From assembly GCA_951812535.1 (NCBI GenBank), contig CATOSK010000006.1, positions 248,001 through 312,000 of the forward strand: a DNA stretch of 64,000 bases, in the 5' to 3' direction. Below the pieces are notes generated by a model. That model had not been told where the DNA came from and searched no databases. It was given only the letters and a program-made list of their open reading frames with translations. Positions 53,281 to 60,754 of the stretch are shown here, piece after piece. This DNA comes from an uncultured Dehalococcoidia bacterium (GTDB lineage Bacteria > Chloroflexota > Dehalococcoidia > Lucifugimonadales > UBA3495). Both the position numbers and the translations under genes were made by a program. Position 1 is the first letter of the stretch; every line of letters starts with the position of its first letter.

Positions 53281-53314
53281 CACAAAAAGAAGGGGAAGAG
53301 CTCAAGCTCTCCCC
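53281..53314 (-). terminator. Rho-independent terminator of the small gene
   Basis: Read on the minus strand, a GC-rich stem around AGAGCT-TG-AGCTCT (53314-53292, one mismatch) is followed by TTCTTTTT. Confidence 0.8.
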
Positions 53315-53360
53315 CTGAATGTCTTATCGCTGGACCCTCCTGTCGGTTGTCCGGGTGCGG

Positions 53361-53573
53361 TCACTCTTCCGGCTCCCGCCCCCGTGTTTCCTGGTGGGCC
53401 CTTTCAGCCGTCTTGGCATCGGTCAAGGCCTGCACCTTGGAATTCCGCCACGGTCCCACCGGGATGATGCACTGTCCCACTCCACCCTTCACCTGGATGT
53501 ATCCCTGGAACCTGGCGGGCTTCCGGCGCGATTGACGAATGCCGGCGGTTACTGCGCGGTCTTTGAGCCACAT
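53361..53573 (-). CDS. Small basic protein of unknown function, 70 aa
   Basis: The frame runs from an ATG at 53573, preceded by AGGAG at about 7 nt, to 53361. The product begins MWLKDRAVTAGIRQSRRKPA, contains the beta-like stretch FQGYIQVKGGVGQCIIPVG and ends with an acidic/basic tail. I do not recognise it. A TATAAT box upstream and a strong terminator about 45 bp downstream make a self-contained transcription unit, which supports expression. A longer frame from 53633 lacks a ribosome site. Confidence 0.6.
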   Translation of the reverse strand: MWLKDRAVTAGIRQSRRKPARFQGYIQVKGGVGQCIIPVGPWRNSKVQALTDAKTAERAHQETRGREPEE

Positions 53574-53680
53574 ATCGCCGCTCCTGGTCGAGACGTCACC
53601 GCCGCCGCCCCGCAGCCCCACGCTTATTGGCAACCTTTATTGTTAACGGTAAATCAACCCAGGGGCTAATCTACATAATC

Positions 53681-53686
53681 ATTATA
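53681..53686 (-). promoter_or_regulatory. TATAAT box of the small gene
   Basis: The plus strand reads ATTATA, i.e. TATAAT on the minus strand, inside an AT-rich stretch (53655-53700). No clear -35 box. It implies a leader of about 100 nt. Confidence 0.5.
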
Positions 53687-53780
53687 GCATATTCTGATAT
53701 TAGGCGGGTTGTGGCGGGGTTGGGGTTGCGCCTGTCACGGGAGAAATGACCCCGCGCTCCCCGCCGTCCAGGCCCCTTGG

Positions 53781-53922
53781 AGGGTGTGTGAGAAATCTGT
53801 TTAACCTGGTCGCCACGACTGAATTACCGTCAACTCAGTTCCTTCCCCCTTGACGGGGGAAGACCTGCCCCCGCGTAGGCGGAGGTTAGGATGGGGGTGA
53901 GAACTCGATTCTCACACACCCT
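53781..53922. mobile_element. MITE-like element, 142 bp
   Basis: The ends are perfect 14-bp inverted repeats: AGGGTGTGTGAGAA at 53781-53794 and its complement at 53909-53922. The element is flanked by a 5-bp direct repeat CTTGG (53776-53780 and 53923-53927), as left by transposition. It encodes nothing. Inside is a hairpin, CTTCCCCC / GGGGGAAG, at 53842-53862. A full-length transposon with these ends must exist or have existed elsewhere. Confidence 0.8.
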
Positions 53923-54102
53923 CTTGGACAAGTCGCCCAATCGGAGCCGAAAGCGGCGGCTTCCGGGCAGGCAGGCTGCTCCTTGCCAGACCAGGGGCCG
54001 GTGGTTATGATTCCGGCAGTCCCACGCCTCCCGGCCCGGCCACAGGAGGCGGTTCTTTCCGGGGCCCGGGTTTCCCCATACTTTATTGCAGGAGGTCTTG
54101 CC

Positions 54103-54777
54103 ATGGTTGCCAGGAAAGGCTCGGCGGTGATGATGGTGTTCGTGGACATCGACGCAGAAATGGATGCGGACTTCAATGCCTGGTACGACCAGGAGCACAT
54201 AGGCGACCTGCTCAGTATGCCCGGCTTCCTCAACGCGGGCCGTTACCAGGCCCTAAAGGGCGGGCCCCGTTACCTGGCCTGCTACGAGCTGGAGTCGGCC
54301 GAGGCCCTCCAAACCCCGGAGTACCTCAAGTTCCGCAACGAACCCACGGAATGGACGCGGAAGATGTCCCTGTCGGTAAACGGCCGCAGCTATGTCCGCA
54401 ACATCTGCACCCAGATCTATCCCCAGGAGATCGACCCCAACGGCACCGGGCGGACGATGGCCCCGGCCCTGCAGGTCGGGCGGATGGACGTTCCTGCGGA
54501 TATCGAGGACAAGTACAACGAGTATTACGACACGGTGCGGACGCCGGCCAACCTGGAGGTGCCGGGGTGCATCGCGGTTCGGCGGTACCACGTGGTGGAA
54601 GGCAGCCCCAGGTACACCACCATCTACGAGTTCGAGCATGAGAAGGTCCCCGAGACCGCGGTGTGGAACCAGCGCCGGGGCGAAGACCGGATGCATGAAT
54701 ACATCGGCGGCACCTACGGACACGCTCCCGGGTCGCCGGGCGTGTACCGCCGCATCCTGCCGGCCCGGTCCTTCTGA
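54103..54777 (+). CDS. Dimeric alpha/beta-barrel (EthD-like) protein with two repeats, 224 aa
   Basis: The protein has two ferredoxin-like units. Unit one carries FNAWYDQEHIGDLLSMPGF, then AGRYQALKGGPRYLACYELES; unit two carries YNEYYDTVRTPANLEVPG, then VRRYHVVEGSPRYTTIYEFE. The WYDQEH motif of unit one is typical of uncharacterised dimeric-barrel proteins; in unit two the His is lost. It may bind a small hydrophobic compound or act as a cofactor-free oxygenase. GGAGG precedes the ATG at 54103, which is preferred over an in-frame start at 53983. Confidence 0.78.
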   Translation: MVARKGSAVMMVFVDIDAEMDADFNAWYDQEHIGDLLSMPGFLNAGRYQALKGGPRYLACYELESAEALQTPEYLKFRNEPTEWTRKMSLSVNGRSYVRNICTQIYPQEIDPNGTGRTMAPALQVGRMDVPADIEDKYNEYYDTVRTPANLEVPGCIAVRRYHVVEGSPRYTTIYEFEHEKVPETAVWNQRRGEDRMHEYIGGTYGHAPGSPGVYRRILPARSF

Positions 54778-54833
54778 TACACCGATGCCCGTCCCTCTTC
54801 GGGCCTGAAATCCCTCATCAAATCTGAAGAAGG

Positions 54834-54866
54834 AAAGCCCCCGGTGGTCAGCCGGGGGCTTTTTCT
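54834..54866. terminator. Rho-independent terminator, bidirectional
   Basis: AAAGCCCCCGG pairs with CCGGGGGCTTT across a 7-nt loop, followed by TTCTT. It lies between convergent genes ending at 54777 and 54928. Confidence 0.85.
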
Positions 54867-54927
54867 TGTCCTGCCTTGACCTGTCGGACCGTTGGCCCGC
54901 GGGTTGGCTGGCGGGTTAGCTGCCGGA

Positions 54928-55623
54928 TTAGAAGGGGGACAAGTCGTTGTGCTCGTCCTCGTCCCCGGAGAACCCGTTGCCGTTGCTGGTGGGCCGGGGG
55001 ATCCCCGTAGGCTGGGCCGGCAGCTGGGGGGCTGGCGTCTGGGACTTCTCCGCCGCCAGCTTGTCCGGGGAGACCACCTGGGCCAGGATGAAGTTGGCCA
55101 CGTCCCGGCGCAGCGGTTCCTTCATGTCGCAGCTCCGCAGGTAGCCGAAGTCCGGGTCCAGTTGGTCGATAAGCTGCTTGATCCGGGTCTGGCCGTGGCG
55201 GCTGGCCACCAGGTACTCGACGGTCTGGGGGTCCCGGCCCATCTCCTTCTGCTGCTCCCCCAGCTCTTCCAGTTCCTGCTCGTAGTCCATCTGGTCCACG
55301 ACGCCCATGGCGTGAACTGCCGCCTTGCGGTGGTTGTCGATTTCTTTCAGCGCCGAGTACAGCGAAAAGACCAGCCTGGACACCGTGTCCAGATTGGCCG
55401 GAATGGCGCCCTGTTTTTCGGAGGCGGCCAGAATTTCCTGCTCGGCCAGGTCCAGGGCGTTGCGCCGGTTAAGCTCCCGTTCCTCCTGCCGCTGGATCTT
55501 GGCAATCCTTTCCCGCAGCCCCGGGGCCTGGGACGCCAGTTGCTCCAGCCGGCTCACTTCCTGTGCGGCTTCCTCGGCCCGCCGCAGTTGTTCCTCGAGC
55601 GTCGAAGTGTTCAGGTCTACCAT
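54928..55623 (-). CDS. Coiled-coil protein of unknown function, 231 aa
   Basis: Residues 1-70 are a strong coiled coil rich in Glu, Gln, Arg and Leu (LEEQLRRAEEAAQEVSRLEQ and on). The middle is helical, with QTVEYLVASRHGQTRIKQL and a YLRSCDM stretch. The C-terminus from about 185 is Pro/Gln/Ser-rich and disordered, ending DEHNDLSPF. I do not recognise a family; a scaffold or phage-like role is possible. AGGAG at about 8 nt supports the ATG at 55623. Confidence 0.65.
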   Translation of the reverse strand: MVDLNTSTLEEQLRRAEEAAQEVSRLEQLASQAPGLRERIAKIQRQEERELNRRNALDLAEQEILAASEKQGAIPANLDTVSRLVFSLYSALKEIDNHRKAAVHAMGVVDQMDYEQELEELGEQQKEMGRDPQTVEYLVASRHGQTRIKQLIDQLDPDFGYLRSCDMKEPLRRDVANFILAQVVSPDKLAAEKSQTPAPQLPAQPTGIPRPTSNGNGFSGDEDEHNDLSPF

Positions 55624-56106
55624 ACTCTGTCTCCTTAGGTTTCGTAGTGGATTCTCCCGCGCGCCAGGGGATGAGCCCCTGGACCGCTCTCCAGCCGCAG
55701 CCCCTGCCAGCAGGGGCAATGGTCATAGGACGATTGCGGTTCGCCCCGGCGCCGTTATCCGGCGGCGCTTGGACTGGTGGCCTGGCCACGGGGATTGGGC
55801 AAGTCTTGCCGGTCTTGCTTGCCAGTCTTGAAGGAGGGCGTTGCAGCCGGGGAATTTCACTCCCCGGGTCACCTCATCCACCGCATCACATCCACCTGTC
55901 GGGACCTGTTCCAGGGAAACGGCTCCGCAAGAACCTGGGAAGGCCGACCAAATGGTCAGCAGGGCCGTCCGTTGGGCGCCCTATCTATCGCAGGCTCGTT
56001 GAAAACCATTAAAGCGTACCGTCTTCCGGCGGTTCAAGAGATTTGTCAACGGGAATTGGGGAATATTCGACGGATATGTAAAGCGGCCGCCGGCCCACCG
56101 GGCATT
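55624..56106. other. Intergenic stretch without a convincing gene
   Basis: Open frames on both strands show no family pattern. A GC-rich start gives way to an AT-richer part near 55985-56080. The promoter region of the SMP-30 genes follows. Confidence 0.5.
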
Positions 56107-56145
56107 CGTGCCCCAACATCGTGCCCCAACATCGTGCCCCAACAA
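56107..56145 (+). repeat. Three tandem copies of a 13-bp unit
   Basis: CGTGCCCCAACAT is repeated at 56107, 56120 and 56133 (last base changed in the third), just before a TATAAT box at 56160-56165. A regulator-binding role for the SMP-30 genes is possible. Confidence 0.6.
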
Positions 56146-56159
56146 TGGGAGCGGCGCGT

Positions 56160-56165
56160 TATAAT
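56160..56165 (+). promoter_or_regulatory. TATAAT box of SMP-30 gene pair
   Basis: A perfect -10 hexamer with no recognisable -35 box, which suggests activation, perhaps through the 13-bp repeats just upstream. Confidence 0.45.
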
Positions 56166-56233
56166 GCCCCGGTCACACCCACATCCACCCGACCAAGTCA
56201 ACCTGCCCAAGTCAACCTGCTAAGGAGGGTTCT

Positions 56234-57139
56234 ATGCCCATTGTGCAACTGGCTCCCGAGCTGGAGCAGATAATTTCGTCCGATGCTGAGATCAGGGAGC
56301 TGGGCTCCGGGTTCGGCGGGGACCAGGGTCCGGCGGAGGGGCCGCTGTGGTGGCACGAGGACGGCTATCTGCTGTTCAGCGACATCCAGAACAACTGCCG
56401 CATGAAGTGGTCGGAATCGGCGGGCCTGACAGTGGCCCACGCCCCCACCAACCGCTCCAACGGACTGACCCGCGACCTCCAGGGGAGGCTGCTGGCCTGC
56501 GAGCACGACAGCCGCCGCGTAACCCGCACCGGCGACGACGGCAGCATCACCGTCGTCGCCAACAGCTTCCAGGGACGCCAGTTGAACCGTCCCAACGACG
56601 TGGTGGTCAAGTCCGACGGAAGCATCTACTTCACAGATCCCTGGACCCACCGCCGTCCCCGGGAGCAATGGGAACTGACCTTCTCCGGGGTCTACCGGGT
56701 GTCCCCCGACCTGGGCGCCCTGACCCTGCTGGTGGGGGACTTTCTCACCCCCAACGGGCTGGCCTTCACCCCGGATGAAAGCCTGCTCTACGTCAACGAC
56801 AGTCGGCGGGGGCACATCCGCGCCTTCACCGTCGCTCCGGACGGCACCCTGGACCTGTCCACGGATCGGGTGGTGGCCGATCTGTCCGGCCCGGAGCCGG
56901 GCATTCCCGACGGGATGAAGGTGGACGTCGAGGGGAACATCTACTGCGGCGGTTCCGGCGGGTTGTGGATCATGGACTCCTCCGGGAAGCACCTGGGCAC
57001 GGTGGTCCACGGCCAGCCTGCCACCACCAACCTGGCCTTCGGCGGCGGCGACTGGAAGACCCTGTTCTTCACCACCCGCACCACGCTGGGCAGCGTCCAG
57101 TGCAAGATCGCCGGGATTCCCGCTCCAACGGACCGGTAA
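56234..57139 (+). CDS. SMP-30/gluconolactonase-family protein, 301 aa
   Basis: A six-bladed propeller hydrolase. Marks are PAEGPLWW (metal-binding Glu), the pattern NRPNDVVVKSDGSIYFTDP, TPNGLAFTPDESLLYVNDS and IPDGMKVDVEGNIYCGG, which contain the Glu, Asn and Asp ligands of the divalent metal site. It probably opens sugar-acid or related lactones in the cytoplasm. AAGGAGGG precedes the ATG. It is followed by a paralogue 64 bp downstream. Confidence 0.9.
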   Translation: MPIVQLAPELEQIISSDAEIRELGSGFGGDQGPAEGPLWWHEDGYLLFSDIQNNCRMKWSESAGLTVAHAPTNRSNGLTRDLQGRLLACEHDSRRVTRTGDDGSITVVANSFQGRQLNRPNDVVVKSDGSIYFTDPWTHRRPREQWELTFSGVYRVSPDLGALTLLVGDFLTPNGLAFTPDESLLYVNDSRRGHIRAFTVAPDGTLDLSTDRVVADLSGPEPGIPDGMKVDVEGNIYCGGSGGLWIMDSSGKHLGTVVHGQPATTNLAFGGGDWKTLFFTTRTTLGSVQCKIAGIPAPTDR

Positions 57140-57203
57140 CCAGACGTCCCGGCAACCAGCCCGCCCGGCAACCAACCGCGAATCTGCGAAGGGAGGTTAA
57201 GCC

Positions 57204-58103
57204 ATGCCCATCGAGAAGCTTTCCAATGAACTGGACCGCCTGGTTTCCGCCGATGCGGAGATAAAGCACCTGGCAGACGGCTTCGGCGGCGACAATGGGC
57301 CCGCCGAGGGGCCGGTGTGGTGGAAGGACGGCGGCTTCCTGCTGTTCAGCGACATTCACAACAGCCGGCGGATGAAATACACGCCGGAAGGGGAGCTTTC
57401 CGTCTACCGGGAGCCGACCAACCAGGCCAACGGCCTCACCCGCGACCCGTCGGGGCGGCTGCTGGCCTGTGAGCACCTGTCCCGGCGGGTGACCAGGGAG
57501 GAGCCTGACGGGAGCATTACGGTGGTTGCCAGCAGCTACCGGGGAGGACGCCTGAACCGTCCCAACGACGTTATCTGCAAGTCCGGCGGCAGCATCTACT
57601 TCACCGATCCTGGCTTTCCCACTCCGGGGTTGGACCTAGACTACAACGGCGTGTTCCAGGTGTCGCCGGACCTGGGGACCATCACCCTGATAGTCTGGGA
57701 CTTCGCCCGTCCCAACGGGCTGGCCTTCTCGCAGGACGAAAGGGTGTTGTACATCAACGACAGCCGGCGCCGGACCATCCGGGCTTTCGACGTAGAGCCC
57801 AACGGGATGCCCGCCCTGGCCTCCGACCGGCTGTTTGCCGACCTGTCTGGGGATCGTCCGGGTAACCCGGACGGGATGAAGGTGGACCAGGAAGGGAATG
57901 TGTACTGCGGCGGTTCCGGCGGAATCTGGGTGATGGACCCCGACGGAAACCACCTGGGGACAATTGTCCACGGTTACCCGGGCACCACCAACATGGCCTT
58001 CGGGGGCAGCGACTGGAAGACCCTCTACTTCACCACCCGTCACACCCTCGGCAGCGTTCCGGTGAACGTGGCGGGAGTACCTGTCCCTTCGCCGGGGGCG
58101 TAG
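57204..58103 (+). CDS. SMP-30/gluconolactonase-family protein, tandem paralogue, 299 aa
   Basis: This protein follows the preceding one throughout: PAEGPVWWKDGGFLLFSDI, NRPNDVICKSGGSIYFTDP, RPNGLAFSQDERVLYINDS and NPDGMKVDQEGNVYCGG, with the same metal ligands. Divergence is spread evenly along the gene, so the duplication is old and both copies are kept. They may handle two related lactones. GGGAGG lies about 8 nt before the ATG. Confidence 0.9.
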   Translation: MPIEKLSNELDRLVSADAEIKHLADGFGGDNGPAEGPVWWKDGGFLLFSDIHNSRRMKYTPEGELSVYREPTNQANGLTRDPSGRLLACEHLSRRVTREEPDGSITVVASSYRGGRLNRPNDVICKSGGSIYFTDPGFPTPGLDLDYNGVFQVSPDLGTITLIVWDFARPNGLAFSQDERVLYINDSRRRTIRAFDVEPNGMPALASDRLFADLSGDRPGNPDGMKVDQEGNVYCGGSGGIWVMDPDGNHLGTIVHGYPGTTNMAFGGSDWKTLYFTTRHTLGSVPVNVAGVPVPSPGA

Positions 58104-58179
58104 CGCGCCCAACGGACCGGGTTGCGTGTTAATATCCAAGCAGGGTCCGGTGCTGCCTCGGCGCTACTGGACTGACTGG

Positions 58180-58207
58180 ATGGAGACCATAAAATGGAGA
58201 CCATAAA
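58180..58207 (+). repeat. Tandem 14-bp repeat before cupin gene
   Basis: ATGGAGACCATAAA occurs twice in direct succession, 18 bp before the cupin ATG. It adds a second ATGGAGACC that could mimic a start. Confidence 0.6.
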
Positions 58208-58225
58208 AAAGGAACGGAGGACATT

Positions 58226-58588
58226 ATGAAACTGTTGAGACTGTCCCGCATCGACCAGGAACCCATCGCAACCGCCACCCCCATCGAGGGCTGGACCGGC
58301 GGCGAGGTGAGCCGCACCCGCCAGCCGCTGCTTCCCGAGGGGGCCAGCGAGTGGTTTAGCAGCAGCGTGGTCAACTTCGGCAAGGGCTGCACGACCGGCT
58401 GGCACACCCACGCCACCGACCAGCTGTTGGTCATCACCAGCGGTAACGGCATCGTCGCCAACGAGCACGAGTCCCACCATGTCAGCGTGGGCGACGTGGT
58501 CCAGATCTTGCCGGGGGAGAACCACTGGCACGGCGCCAGGGCTGACTCGTCCATGGGCCACATCACCATCACCGGTATCGTGCGCTAG
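58226..58588 (+). CDS. Cupin-domain protein, 120 aa
   Basis: A single conserved beta-barrel. Motif 1 is GCTTGWHTHATDQLLVITSG with His60, His62 and Gln66 as metal ligands; motif 2 is ILPGENHWHGA with His100/His102. It is of the type seen in small decarboxylase or quercetinase-like proteins; the reaction is unknown. GGAGG lies before the ATG. It follows the lactonase pair on the same strand and could act on the same pathway. Confidence 0.85.
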   Translation: MKLLRLSRIDQEPIATATPIEGWTGGEVSRTRQPLLPEGASEWFSSSVVNFGKGCTTGWHTHATDQLLVITSGNGIVANEHESHHVSVGDVVQILPGENHWHGARADSSMGHITITGIVR

Positions 58589-58628
58589 GTGACGGCTATC
58601 CTTCTGCAGTTCCGGCGGAGCGGGCCCC

Positions 58629-59051
58629 TTGAGCTCTGAAGAAGCCCGCTCCGGCTCCCCTGGCGAGGCCGCATCCGGGGCCACCCGGGAAACTTCCCGG
58701 GCGGCCCGCAATGCTCTTTATGGAGCCGCAGTTGGAGCCGTAATCCTGCTGGCGGGCGGCGGGCTGATCCTCTTGGGAAACCTGGGATTCCTGGGAGAGT
58801 CCTTCACCACAAGCGGATTTCTCCGCAAGTACTGGCCCATCATCCTGGTCTGCGTGGGCCTGTGGCGGTTCGCCGCCGACGGGTACCGGCTGGGCTGGAA
58901 GTCCGGCCCGCTGCTGGCCGTGGGCGCGGCGATGCTGTGTTACAACCTGGGCTGGGTCCGCCTGAATCCCCGGTTCATGGTTCCGCTGTCCCTCATCGCC
59001 CTGGGTGGGCTGGTGCTGTTCACCATCCGGCGGGCCTACCGCCGGAACTGA
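58629..59051 (+). CDS. Small membrane protein, LiaI/LiaF-like transmembrane region, 140 aa
   Basis: After a hydrophilic Ser/Glu/Ala-rich N-terminus (about 28 residues), four hydrophobic segments follow, including GAVILLAGGGLILLGNLGFLG and KYWPIILVCVGLW. This pattern matches the LiaI/LiaF-like or DUF5668-type region. The cell-wall-active C-terminal domain of LiaF is absent. Start is TTG 58629; no strong ribosome site. A role in envelope stress is possible only by analogy. Confidence 0.65.
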   Translation: MSSEEARSGSPGEAASGATRETSRAARNALYGAAVGAVILLAGGGLILLGNLGFLGESFTTSGFLRKYWPIILVCVGLWRFAADGYRLGWKSGPLLAVGAAMLCYNLGWVRLNPRFMVPLSLIALGGLVLFTIRRAYRRN

Positions 59052-59075
59052 CCCACGTGTGGGAGGGGCCTCGGC

Positions 59076-59081
59076 TATAAT
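59076..59081 (+). promoter_or_regulatory. TATAAT box before MNT/HEPN-like genes
   Basis: A perfect -10 hexamer, 40 nt before the GTG at 59121. CCCAC/GTGGG at 59052-59063 forms a short inverted repeat just upstream. Confidence 0.45.
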
Positions 59082-59120
59082 GGAAAGGTCTCCCAGTCCC
59101 ACAACTCCCGGAGGACCACC

Positions 59121-59447
59121 GTGGCTGTCAAACTGAAGCACTACGAGCAGGAATGGCTCGATGAATACCAGGAAGCCCTCCGGCAGAAATACGCCGGAGT
59201 GTTCGACCGGCTGTTCACCTTCGACCGCACCGACAGCTCCATGCCACTCCCTGAGTACATGGTGAACGTGGTGGTCATCCTGAAAAAGGGAGACCGAGAG
59301 ACCCTCGAAGACATCAACTATCTGGCACATGATCTGGCCTTGTTCACCGAAGCCTTTCCTTTCGTCCTGGTCTATACCGAAGAGGACTGGCAGCTCCGCA
59401 AAAAGGAACACAGGATACCGTTTCTGAGGCAGCCGACGGAGGAATAG
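59121..59447 (+). CDS. Degenerate MNT-type nucleotidyltransferase (antitoxin-like), 108 aa
   Basis: The size, the order helix-strand-strand-helix (RLFTF ... VNVVVILKKG ... FVLVYTEEDW) and a HEPN gene directly downstream fit the MntA antitoxin of MNT/HEPN systems. The catalytic GSX10DXD motif is replaced position by position: DR, ten residues, then MVN. The spacing is exact but every catalytic residue is lost, so AMP transfer to the toxin is not expected. GGAGG at 59110-59114 precedes the GTG start. The assignment rests on context and spacing more than on sequence identity. Confidence 0.55.
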   Translation: MAVKLKHYEQEWLDEYQEALRQKYAGVFDRLFTFDRTDSSMPLPEYMVNVVVILKKGDRETLEDINYLAHDLALFTEAFPFVLVYTEEDWQLRKKEHRIPFLRQPTEE

Positions 59448-59514
59448 GCGCATCGTTAACCAGAACGCTTCGGAAGGATGGCGGCGCGCCTCCGAATGTT
59501 TAGGAGCCGCCCGC

Positions 59515-59865
59515 GTGTGCATGGATGCAGGTTTTTACGCGGATGCAATTTCTCGCGCATATTACGCGATGATGCACGGCGCCCAAGCCGCTCTCGGGTT
59601 CCACCAAGTGCAAGTACAAACCCACCGCGGAATAGCTAATCAATTCGGCCTTCATTTTGTAAGGGCCGGTCTGGTTGAAAGGCAGTGGGGGATAAGTCTC
59701 CGACAAAGGCTTGACGCAAGGATGAGGGCCGACTACGACGTCATGGCAGTGTTCGACGAAGCGGATGCTGAACGGGCCTGCGAAACTGCCGCCGCTTTCC
59801 TCGACCGTATCCGGGCTCTGTTGGGGCAGGATATTCACGGGGAGAGTTCCGCCTCCGGGCACTGA
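59515..59865 (+). CDS. HEPN-domain protein (HepT-like), 116 aa
   Basis: AGFYADAISRAYYAMMHGAQAAL is the conserved first part of the HEPN domain, followed by THRGIANQFGLHFVRAG and RMRADYDV, the usual R/DY end. HEPN toxins are often RNases. GTG 59515 has AGGAG at 59502-59506. However, the open frame upstream (59452-59514) also reads HEPN-like helix sequence (ASEGWRRASECLGAARV), so the annotated start may cut the first helix. The gene lies 67 bp after the MNT-like gene. Confidence 0.7.
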   Translation: MCMDAGFYADAISRAYYAMMHGAQAALGFHQVQVQTHRGIANQFGLHFVRAGLVERQWGISLRQRLDARMRADYDVMAVFDEADAERACETAAAFLDRIRALLGQDIHGESSASGH

Positions 59866-59989
59866 GCCCATCTCAGTGACACCTCCTCGACACCTCCTCC
59901 TTGCCCATTCTCAAGACCTTGCGTTAAGCTCTAGCCCCGGCTCCCCACGCATTATGCGGGGCGTGGGAATCAATGAAAAGGAGAGCAAC

Positions 59990-60352
59990 ATGGACTTGGT
60001 GGAAGAGCAACTTCGCAACAGCAAGGTCATCGCCGTTGTGGGGCTGTCCGACAATCCCGACCGGCCCAGCTACGGGGTGTCCCGGTACATGCAGGAACAG
60101 GGCTACCGGATTATCCCGGTGAACCCGATGATCGAGGAAGCGCTCGGGGAGAAAAGCTACCCGGACCTGAAATCGGTGCCCGAACCCATCGACATGGTGG
60201 ATATCTTCCGCCGGTCCGAGCTGGTGCCGCCGGTGGTGGACGAGGCCATCGAGGTGGGCGCCAAGTACATCTGGATGCAGGACGGCGTGGAACACGCTGA
60301 GGCCGCCGCCAGGGCCGAGGCCGCCGGCATCCCGGTCATCCAGAACGATTGA
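59990..60352 (+). CDS. CoA-binding (YccU-like) protein, 120 aa
   Basis: A Rossmann fold of the CoA_binding family: SKVIAVVGLSDNPDRPSYGV, then GYRIIPVNPM, then EPIDMVDIFRRSELVPPVVDEAI and YIWMQDGVEHAEAA. These stand-alone domains are related to the nucleotide-binding part of succinyl-CoA synthetase and are widespread, with unclear function. AAAGGAGAG before the ATG at 59990 fixes the start over in-frame codons back to 59765. Confidence 0.88.
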   Translation: MDLVEEQLRNSKVIAVVGLSDNPDRPSYGVSRYMQEQGYRIIPVNPMIEEALGEKSYPDLKSVPEPIDMVDIFRRSELVPPVVDEAIEVGAKYIWMQDGVEHAEAAARAEAAGIPVIQND

Positions 60353-60478
60353 ACCCTCCGACAGCACAAGCGCCGGTTCGGCGCGAACTAGAAATTACCC
60401 CACGCAGGCGAGGGAAAACGCATGGCGGCGCGGCCGGGACAAGCAGTCCCGGGACCACGGCCGGAAGCACCCTGCACC

Positions 60479-60506
60479 TTGACATTCACCCCCTGCGTGG
60501 TATGAT
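60479..60506 (+). promoter_or_regulatory. Promoter of DUF1800/DUF1501 genes
   Basis: TTGACA at 60479-60484 and TATGAT at 60501-60506 are 16 bp apart. A second TATAAT lies at 60508-60513. Transcription would begin near 60515, giving a leader of about 240 nt. Confidence 0.7.
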
Positions 60507-60530
60507 CTATAATCATTCAAAGGTAGAAGT

Positions 60531-60620
60531 CGTTTACGAAAACCGCCCTGAAAGGGCGGCGACAAAGCGGCTTTTTCCTGTGTGACTGCGGGAAACCGTA
60601 GCCATAGCTCGACGGTCGGC
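60531..60620 (+). promoter_or_regulatory. Structured leader resembling c-di-GMP-I (GEMM) riboswitch
   Basis: Read as RNA: AAAACC, a stem CCGCCC/GGGCGG closed by a UGAAA loop, then GGCGACAAAGC, a second stem-loop (CGG-C-UUUUUCC / GGGAAA-CCG) and GUAGCC. This order resembles the GEMM motif, where AAACC, a GAAA-capped stem, GGACGCAAAGCC and GUAGCC occur. The core differs slightly (CGACAAAGC for GACGCAAAGC) and the outer P1 stem is not obvious. Further hairpins follow to 60710, including GTCCGG-GGAG-CCGGAC. Confidence 0.5.
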
Positions 60621-60754
60621 GTCGATATGGGCCACGAGGAAATGAGCGGGTCTTGTCCGGGGAGCCGGACGGGTTCCCGGGATCGGCGTGACCCACCATC
60701 GCAAACCTGTCGAAAAGCGAATTAACCAAGGCAAAATTAAACAGGAGGACCGGA

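Noticed and set aside
55777..56223. 148-codon plus frame before the SMP-30 gene
   Set aside because: No family pattern, contains the 13-bp repeats and promoter box, and runs up to the true gene's ribosome site.
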